From Bacteroidales bacterium (GTDB lineage: Bacteria; Bacteroidota; Bacteroidia; Bacteroidales; UBA932): DNA of 64,000 nucleotides. Shown piece by piece: positions 58,101-64,000 of the stretch; the first letter of the stretch is position 1; each line of letters opens with the position of its first letter. Below the pieces are notes generated by a model, which did no database searches, was not told where the DNA came from, and was given only the letters and a program-made list of their open reading frames with translations. The stretch is taken from the NCBI GenBank assembly GCA_017620335.1, contig JAFZQO010000004.1:1-64000 (forward strand), in the 5' to 3' direction. The position numbers were made by a program, and so were the translations under genes.

Positions 58101-59512
58101 AAACAAAGACGTTGATACCCGCAGTACTGTTCCTTGCAGTATTCTGCATCAGCCAGTTCCTGCAGCCTTTCACCCTCAAGGACATGCAGAACTGCGGTTT
58201 GTTCCTCCTGACTCCCGACTGGATCCGGGAGGTGCTGACCGGGCCGCATCCCGTGTCGGAGACAGTCGCCTCCTTCCTCGTCCAGTTCTACGACATCCCC
58301 GTGGTCGGAGCGCTTATCGTCGCAGCCGTCATCACCCTCACATACCTCGCCCTGGACACGGTTTTGAGCAGATGCAGGCTCCCGCTGCACCGCATCGTCA
58401 GCCTGCTCGGAGCGCTCGCGCTGTGGTTCTTCACCTCCCACCTCACCTCCAACAGGATCCCGGTCATGGTGATGCTCATCGCGGCGGGCCTCGCGCTCGT
58501 CTCGCTGCTCATCAGGAAGGGCCGGGAGAGGCCCGCCGCGCGCTGGGAGTTCCCCGCGGCCCTGGTCCTGACGCTCGCCGTCGCCGCCCTGATCGCGACC
58601 GACGCGCGCACCGTCAGGCAGGAGAGGCTCGCCAAAGCGGAGGTCAATGCGGTCCTTCACCGCTGGGACAAGGTCCTGGAGGCCGCCACCCCTGACAATT
58701 CCGCCAAGGACCCCCGCCTGATGCCCTACGCCTTCCTCGCCCTCGGTGAGAAGGACGCCCTGGGCGACAACATGTTCAAGTATCCTTTAACCAGCCCGGA
58801 CGACTTCGGCATGGAGGGTGAGAACACACTCGTCGCCAACCTTTTCAACAGCCTGCTGAACGAGTGTCTCCACGTGCCGAACGAGGCAATACACCAGATC
58901 TTCCAGTACTCCGCACACCTTCCCCACGGGATGAGCCACCTGTCGCTGTACCAACTGATCAAATACAACCTTGAAAGCGGAAACTATACGCTGGCGTGCA
59001 AATATGCGGAGATCCTCAGCCACAACACCAAGAACCGCGCGGCGGCGAAGAAGGTCCTCAGGACCTACGCAGACGCCGTCGACACTGCTGACACCACCGG
59101 ACATTCCAGCGCACTGTCCCTGGTGATGACCAAGGACGCGCAGATCAACCTTGCGCAGATGAACTCGCTCGGCATGATTACCTCCAATTCCGCCAACAGA
59201 TACCTGTGCTACCAGCTTCTGTACGGCGACCTCGAGAACTTCAAGCGCACTATGGAGATGCTGTCCTGGCCGGACAACAGGATACCCGTCAATTACCAAG
59301 AAGCCCTGCTGCTCTCGGAGATAGACCCGGTCTACTGGGACATCGACGACAAGGTGCTCAAGCGTTTCGACGCATTCACCGACGCCGTGATGCGGGGTGA
59401 CAACGAAGCCATACGGAAGACCGCCCTCGGCAACTACTGGGGCTATTACATCCTCATCAAGGACAAGGAACTGTCAAGCGGAGACTCCGACGCGGAGTTC
59501 CCCGGCTCTTAG
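58097..59512 (+). CDS. Membrane protein with TPR-like C-terminus (DUF6057-like)
   Basis: This is 471 residues. The N-terminal part has about five membrane helices (about 7-25, 68-90, 98-112, 117-135, 152-170). A helical soluble domain follows (about 180-460) with TPR-like repeats: MPYAFLALGEKDALGDNMF, QLIKYNLESGNYTLACKYAEILSHNTKNRAAAKKVL and CYQLLYGDLENFKRTMEML. The order and the TolB-like partner fit the Bacteroidales DUF6057 group, as far as I remember it; function unknown. It is coupled to the CxxCH protein upstream. The tail overlaps the stop of the convergent GH5-CE7 gene by 4 bp. Confidence 0.8.
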   Translation: MKTKTLIPAVLFLAVFCISQFLQPFTLKDMQNCGLFLLTPDWIREVLTGPHPVSETVASFLVQFYDIPVVGALIVAAVITLTYLALDTVLSRCRLPLHRIVSLLGALALWFFTSHLTSNRIPVMVMLIAAGLALVSLLIRKGRERPAARWEFPAALVLTLAVAALIATDARTVRQERLAKAEVNAVLHRWDKVLEAATPDNSAKDPRLMPYAFLALGEKDALGDNMFKYPLTSPDDFGMEGENTLVANLFNSLLNECLHVPNEAIHQIFQYSAHLPHGMSHLSLYQLIKYNLESGNYTLACKYAEILSHNTKNRAAAKKVLRTYADAVDTADTTGHSSALSLVMTKDAQINLAQMNSLGMITSNSANRYLCYQLLYGDLENFKRTMEMLSWPDNRIPVNYQEALLLSEIDPVYWDIDDKVLKRFDAFTDAVMRGDNEAIRKTALGNYWGYYILIKDKELSSGDSDAEFPGS

Positions 59513-61956
59513 TTGAACCTTTCGAAGAAATCGTCGCGGGCCCGGTTCCAACCGGGCTCGCGTTCTACATGGTGACCGCTCAGCGGGAAGCAGATCCATG
59601 TCTTGTCCGTAGTCGCGGGGATGTTGTTGTACCCCGCGAAATTGGTGTGCGGCGGACAGGTGTCGTCCTGGAGGCCGAAGCCCATCAGCACGGGGCAGTG
59701 GATGCGGTCCGTGAAGTTCTTGACATCGACGTAGGAGAGCGTATGGTACAATTCCTCATCGCTGATACCCAAGCGTTTGGCTGCCGCAAGGATCTCGTTT
59801 CCGGGCCAATTCGCCACCTTGAAATAGTCGGGATAGTCGCTCAGGAAGGGGACGAAGCACGCGGCGGCCTTGACACGCGGGTCCAGAGCGGCTGCAACCA
59901 GCGTGAAGGCGCCGCCCTGGCTGCCGCCTTCGGCGAACACCCGCGACAGGTCGGCGCCGGGCCGCGAGCATCCCAGGTCGATCCCCCTCACCAGGTCGAG
60001 GAACGCCCCGTGATAATAGTAAGTCTCAGGGCTCTCCAGGCCGCGCGTCGTGAAATCCGCGGGCTCGCTGAGGTCGCGGCTAAAGCCCTGCCTGCGGGTG
60101 CAGAGCCATACCTTGATGGTCTCCGGATTGTCTGAAGGATCCTCGTACCAAGGGTCGCAATTATAGCCCAAGTAATTGATATACACCGGGTATTTGCCCT
60201 CCTTGACGGGTTCCATCAGCAAAGCGGAGATGGGTTCCCCTCCCCAGGACATCATGTCCACGCGGTATGCCTTCCGTACGTCGTTGGAATGCTCCGGCAG
60301 TTCTGTCAGTTTGTACTGAGGGTCCACCGCCGCCAGCTCGTTGAGGCCTTTCTCCCAGAACTCGTCGAAATCGTCGGCCTTGTCAGGCTCCGAAACCACT
60401 TTCTCCGGATCGCCTATGCCCACCACGAAGTTGCGCACAGGCTTGCCGTCGAGCGTCGACTCCACCTTGTAGAACCCGTCGGTAAGGTCGAAGGTGAACT
60501 GCACGATGCCGTCCTTTGAAACCTTCTCCACCCATTCGCCGACCGGCTCGCCCTTGTCGGTCAAAAGCTTGACATTCAATATCGAAGGCTCTTTCCCGAC
60601 ATTGCGCACGTCGAAGCGCAGGGGCTTGTCCTTTCCCAGCAGCCAGTCGTTCTCGACCAGGGCCCTGGCGTAAGGGGCGTCTATCGCCGCCGTCGCCTCC
60701 TTGATGACTCCGATGGTGCTCCCATCGTTCACGAACACCGAGTAAAGGCCCGGCTGCTCCTGCCCGGGGTCGCCGAAATACTCGTCGCCCGGCATCCAGA
60801 CATAGCGTCCTTCCGGCCTTACGGCGAAGCCGCTCCAGGCCCAGAAATTGACGCCGGCCAGCGCTCCTCCCTCGCTCCGCGAGCGGAGCAGGCGGTCGAA
60901 GACCTGCTTGTAGTACCTGTCCTTCAGCGTGGTAGGGGTGCCGTCGTCAAAAGACCCCCCGTCCCTCGGAAATCCGAACTCCTCTATGACCATGGGCTTT
61001 CCGAGCTCGCGGCAGAACTCCTCATGCTCGTCGATGTAGGTGCTGGTCCTGTAAGCCGCCATGCGGAAATCCCTGTCGAGGGTCTCCCTCCTCACCCAGC
61101 TCCAGTTCATGGGCCAGATGTGGATGGTCACGTAGTCGATATCCGGGCATTCGTTCAGGCGCTTAGCCAGTTCGAGATCACCGTCGTTGCAACCCATGGC
61201 GCCTTCATTGCCGGTAGATACCATGTGGTTCGGGTCGAGGCTCTTGATGAGCGCGGCGGACTCGGCGAGGACGCTGCAGAAAGCGTCCGTCACCGAGGGC
61301 TCGCGCGAGAAGGGTCTCGGCTCGTTCGCCAGCTGCCAGCTGAAGATGGCGGGGTCGTCCTTGTAAAGTTTGCCGGTAACGGTGTTGCGACGGGTGACGA
61401 TCTTGCGTATGTGATTGAAATACAGCTCCTGGGCGGCGCGGTTGGTGTAGAACTCCGAACTGTTGATGCGCCTGCGTCCGGTGGCTGTGCTGTCCTGTTC
61501 CGAAGCCCACTGCAGATACACATTATACCCGCCGCTCCAGCTCCAGGCGTTGTTCAGGAACAGGACCGCCTGCATGTCGCGCTTGCCCAGCTCCGCCATG
61601 AAGAAGTCCAGGCCGCGCAGCAGGGTGTCGTTGTACACGCCCGGCTCAGGCTGGAGGACCGGCGTCGTGCGGCCCCGGAGGCCTTCCGGACCTTCCGCAC
61701 CCACAAGGACGCGGAGGTTGGTCAGGCCGAGGGCCTTGAGCGTATCGAGCTCGCGTATCAGCCTCTCTCGGTTCCCGCCGAAGCCCTCAGAACCGATGAT
61801 AGGGCCGTACCACATGTTGGTCCCGATAAAGGTCACCTCCCTGCCGTTCCTCTCGAAATGGCCGTCCACCACGCGGGTGAAGCGGTCGGTGCCGGAGCAG
61901 CATGCCAGCAAAAGGATGGCGGCCGAAGCCGCCATCAATGTAATCAGACGTTTCAT
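59509..61956 (-). CDS. GH5 mannanase-like / CE7 acetyl esterase fusion, lipoprotein
   Basis: This is 815 residues with a lipoprotein signal (LITLMAASAAILLLACC). Residues about 25-440 are a GH5 (beta/alpha)8 barrel of the mannanase-like GH5_7 type: FIGTNMWYGPIIG, LGLTNLRVLVG, the acid/base Glu212 in WQLANEPRPF, HIWPMNWSWV and the nucleophile Glu326 in MVIEEFGFPRD. After a beta-sandwich linker (about 440-515), residues about 525-815 are an acetyl-xylan-esterase (CE7) domain: the nucleophile Ser678 in AEGGSQGGAFTLVAAALDPRV, Asp in MGFGLQDDTCPPHTNFAGYN and His in PLSGHHVE. Together they would cut and deacetylate acetylated mannan. It is 9 bp downstream of the GH2 gene. Confidence 0.88.
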   Translation of the reverse strand: MKRLITLMAASAAILLLACCSGTDRFTRVVDGHFERNGREVTFIGTNMWYGPIIGSEGFGGNRERLIRELDTLKALGLTNLRVLVGAEGPEGLRGRTTPVLQPEPGVYNDTLLRGLDFFMAELGKRDMQAVLFLNNAWSWSGGYNVYLQWASEQDSTATGRRRINSSEFYTNRAAQELYFNHIRKIVTRRNTVTGKLYKDDPAIFSWQLANEPRPFSREPSVTDAFCSVLAESAALIKSLDPNHMVSTGNEGAMGCNDGDLELAKRLNECPDIDYVTIHIWPMNWSWVRRETLDRDFRMAAYRTSTYIDEHEEFCRELGKPMVIEEFGFPRDGGSFDDGTPTTLKDRYYKQVFDRLLRSRSEGGALAGVNFWAWSGFAVRPEGRYVWMPGDEYFGDPGQEQPGLYSVFVNDGSTIGVIKEATAAIDAPYARALVENDWLLGKDKPLRFDVRNVGKEPSILNVKLLTDKGEPVGEWVEKVSKDGIVQFTFDLTDGFYKVESTLDGKPVRNFVVGIGDPEKVVSEPDKADDFDEFWEKGLNELAAVDPQYKLTELPEHSNDVRKAYRVDMMSWGGEPISALLMEPVKEGKYPVYINYLGYNCDPWYEDPSDNPETIKVWLCTRRQGFSRDLSEPADFTTRGLESPETYYYHGAFLDLVRGIDLGCSRPGADLSRVFAEGGSQGGAFTLVAAALDPRVKAAACFVPFLSDYPDYFKVANWPGNEILAAAKRLGISDEELYHTLSYVDVKNFTDRIHCPVLMGFGLQDDTCPPHTNFAGYNNIPATTDKTWICFPLSGHHVEREPGWNRARDDFFERFN

Positions 61957-61965
61957 GACTGTGTT

Positions 61966-64000
61966 CTATTTCAAATCCTTCCCCTGGACGTTGAATCCGC
62001 TGAGGGCGAGATAAGGCTTGCCGGCGCAGTCCTCCTTGCGGACCTTGACGGTGAGGGTGCGGGACTCGCCCGGCATCAGGAAGAAGTAATTGTCGGAGTA
62101 GAGGACGGGCAGCACGAGGTCTCCGGTGGCGGTATCAAGGGCCTTGAGGCGGAGCATCATGGCAGGAACCTTGTCGTTGTTGGTCACGGTGACGGTGAAC
62201 TCATAGCCGTCATCCGTGGCTTTACGGGCCACCTTGCACTTCGGCGAGGTCTTCGCCACGCCCCTCAGGGCCTGGAGGTTGCCCTCCTCGCGGCCGCGCC
62301 AGTAGAAGTTCTCCGAGAGGACCTCACCGGAAGCGGCGGTCAGCTTCAGCTTGATGAAATACGCGTCGGACAGCTCCGCGGGGAACTCCAGCGGGAAGCA
62401 CGCGACCGTCTGGTCCTCGAGGATGTCGAAGGTGGCGTCCTTGCTCCAAACGACCTTTCCGTCGAGGTTGATGAGCCGGGCCTCGGCCTTGATGCCGGCC
62501 TGGTCGAAGGCGTGGTAGTTCACGACCTCTATGTCCTCGCGGATGGGGTTCCACTGGATATGCAGGGGCTCGCAGGCCTTCTTGCATCCGAAGTAGGCAC
62601 CGGTCGGCTCGAAGTAATAGTCGTAGGTCTGCCATACCATCGAGGGCCATGCGGGGTGGCTCATCCAGAGGATCATACCGCGGCGGTGCTCGCTGCGGCC
62701 CTCAAAGATAGCGCGGTAGCCGTCGTAGTTGACCCATTGTGCCAGGGCGGCGAACTCCTCCGCGTCGACGGGTTCGCCGAAAGCCTTTGCTATGATCTGG
62801 TTGAAGCTCTCCGCCGACTGCGCCGAGGAGGCGTTCGGCACGCCGCCGAGAGTGTAGTCGTGCAGGCCGTACATCGGGTTGGGATGGGCCATGGTGTTGA
62901 CCGGCTCGACATTGTCCGCGCCGAATGAGCGCACGAGGTTCTCGAAGTTCATCACGTTCGGCATGCCTCGCTCGCTGTGGAACTTGTCGTGGCCGTAGGT
63001 GTTGAAATAGTCCCTGACGGGCATGGCGCGGTAAGGGCCGCCGCCGCTGACTATGCCGGAGGCAGAGTTAGGTATATAATACAGGCCCGGATGCTCGCGG
63101 GGCACCATTTCAGCGAGATAGTCGTTGATCTCGTCCGGCGGATTGCCCTCGTTGCGGCCGACATAGATGCCGATCGAAGGGTGGCTGCGGACGCGGCGGA
63201 CATACTCCGTGGCGATCTCGTTGAAGAGGTCGGGATGGTAAGGGTTAGGACCGTCGGCGGGGTTGGCGAGCCAGAAATCCTGCCAGACCATGACGCCGTG
63301 GCGGTCGCAGGCCTCGTAGAACTCCTTGTCTCCGGTCATTCCGACCCAGTTGCGTATCATGGTGAAATTCATGTCGGCGTGGTAACCCACAGCGATGTCG
63401 TACTCGCGTCCGCGGTAGTTGAGCAGCTGCTCGGGGAAGCCCCAGTTGCCGCCGAAGCCGATGAAACGGCGGCCGTTGACGTAGAGGCTGAGGCGCTCGG
63501 GCTTGCCCCCTCCGCCGAAGCCGCGCATCTGTCCGCCGCTGGGGACATACTCGTCGACGGAGAAATCCATCTGGCGCACGCCGGTCTTGAAGGCGACTTC
63601 GTCGGAGACGACGTCCTCGACTTCGAACGAGAATTTGACGTCATACAGATTCTGCTCCCCATAGCCCTTGGGCCACCAGAGCTTCGGATTGTTCAGGTGA
63701 AGGGCGGGAACTTCGCCGGGATTGACGCTGATGAGTTTGGTGCTGCCCGGCGCAAGGATCTGCTGCAACTCGAAAGACACGTCGCCGAAGGAACCCTTGA
63801 GCATTCCGTAAACGACCTTGTCAGAATTGTTTGCGAGAGTCACTTCGGCTATGACGTCGGCCGATGTCGTATCCGGGAGCGGGAGGACGGTGCGCACGAA
63901 CGGGTCCTTGATGCTCACGGGGCCCTTGTATGCGAGATAGACGTCGTCCCAGATGCCGATGTCGCGGCCGCGTACGGTAGGGATCCAATCCCAGCCGATG
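61966..64000 (-). CDS. GH2 glycosidase, beta-mannosidase-like (5' end beyond the window)
   Basis: The minus frame is open to the right edge; the residues before the apparent GTG at 63918 read DWIPTVRGRDIGIWDDVYLAYKGP, normal for the family, so the gene continues outside. Visible domains: the end of the sugar-binding domain, an Ig-like domain (EVTLANNSDKVVYGML...WWPKGYGEQNLYDV), and the barrel with MIRNWVGMTGDKEFYEACDRHGVMVWQDFWLANP, the acid/base Glu in IYVGRNEGNPPD, and the nucleophile Glu in KFHSERGMPN. Two beta-sandwich domains follow. The family includes beta-mannosidases and mannosylglycoprotein endo-beta-mannosidases. It forms an operon with the GH5-CE7 gene, which points to mannan breakdown. 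Confidence 0.92.
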   Translation of the reverse strand, partial: IGWDWIPTVRGRDIGIWDDVYLAYKGPVSIKDPFVRTVLPLPDTTSADVIAEVTLANNSDKVVYGMLKGSFGDVSFELQQILAPGSTKLISVNPGEVPALHLNNPKLWWPKGYGEQNLYDVKFSFEVEDVVSDEVAFKTGVRQMDFSVDEYVPSGGQMRGFGGGGKPERLSLYVNGRRFIGFGGNWGFPEQLLNYRGREYDIAVGYHADMNFTMIRNWVGMTGDKEFYEACDRHGVMVWQDFWLANPADGPNPYHPDLFNEIATEYVRRVRSHPSIGIYVGRNEGNPPDEINDYLAEMVPREHPGLYYIPNSASGIVSGGGPYRAMPVRDYFNTYGHDKFHSERGMPNVMNFENLVRSFGADNVEPVNTMAHPNPMYGLHDYTLGGVPNASSAQSAESFNQIIAKAFGEPVDAEEFAALAQWVNYDGYRAIFEGRSEHRRGMILWMSHPAWPSMVWQTYDYYFEPTGAYFGCKKACEPLHIQWNPIREDIEVVNYHAFDQAGIKAEARLINLDGKVVWSKDATFDILEDQTVACFPLEFPAELSDAYFIKLKLTAASGEVLSENFYWRGREEGNLQALRGVAKTSPKCKVARKATDDGYEFTVTVTNNDKVPAMMLRLKALDTATGDLVLPVLYSDNYFFLMPGESRTLTVKVRKEDCAGKPYLALSGFNVQGKDLK

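Overview
The window looks like chromosomal DNA of a GC-rich member of the Bacteroidales (by eye about 60 % GC), probably gut-associated. The evidence is: Bacteroidetes-type promoters (a -7 box TAnnTTTG, sometimes with a TTTG or TTG -33 box 19-21 bp upstream) before most transcription units; a fused SecDF; MurA with Asp in place of the catalytic Cys; an EF-G2-type elongation factor with a degenerate G domain; an S46 dipeptidyl-peptidase; NigD-like and DUF3810 proteins; and many lipoproteins. A family or genus cannot be fixed from the sequence alone. I see no rRNA, tRNA, CRISPR array, phage or conventional IS.

Layout. 1-1.2 kb: the 5' part of a TonB-dependent receptor, divergent from an Rrf2 regulator. 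1.5-3.5 kb: a Na/Pi cotransporter fused to a PhoU domain and then to a PhoB-type DNA-binding domain, preceded by three 11-bp-spaced repeats that resemble a Pho box. 3.7-6.2 kb: a methyltransferase-like membrane protein, an unknown protein and a TPR protein. 6.2-11.7 kb: two secreted GH3 enzymes around a NigD-like lipoprotein. 11.8-15 kb: a lipoprotein, a BASS transporter and an M28 peptidase. 15.3-17.4 kb: a PspC-PadR-PspC operon ending in a 20-residue membrane peptide. 17.6-20.2 kb: a ThiL-like protein, an Ntn hydrolase and a small membrane protein. 20.3-31.3 kb: dnaE, secDF, a PD40 protein and murB-murA. 31.3-36.2 kb: aspS-cellobiose 2-epimerase and an S51 peptidase/ATP-grasp fusion. 36.3-37.5 kb: a REP-associated transposase (RAYT) between two long direct repeats. 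37.6-40.7 kb: fusA2 and two small DNA-binding proteins. 40.8-46.3 kb: an overlapping operon rnhB-S46 peptidase-mrp-OMP-DUF3810. 46.3-52.4 kb: mutS-yfhO-rsmA. 52.6-59.5 kb: a beta-barrel protein, GT4, a carboxylesterase and a TolB-like/DUF6057-like pair. 59.5-64 kb: a GH5-CE7 fusion and a GH2 mannosidase-like enzyme (5' end beyond the window).

Common themes. Glycan use is prominent: the GH2 + GH5-CE7 operon, two GH3 enzymes and cellobiose 2-epimerase together suggest use of acetylated mannan or mixed beta-glucan oligosaccharides. The gap sequences are unusual. At least five intergenic regions hold two-armed palindromic elements whose stems differ between loci but whose loops or spacers share a core like AAAAnGGCGnTTTT (or its complement). 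The RAYT gene with its flanking copies is a likely agent of their spread.

The best candidate for an undescribed system is the transporter-PhoU-PhoB fusion with its own Pho-box-like operator. It could be a one-protein phosphate sensor, transporter and transcription factor.
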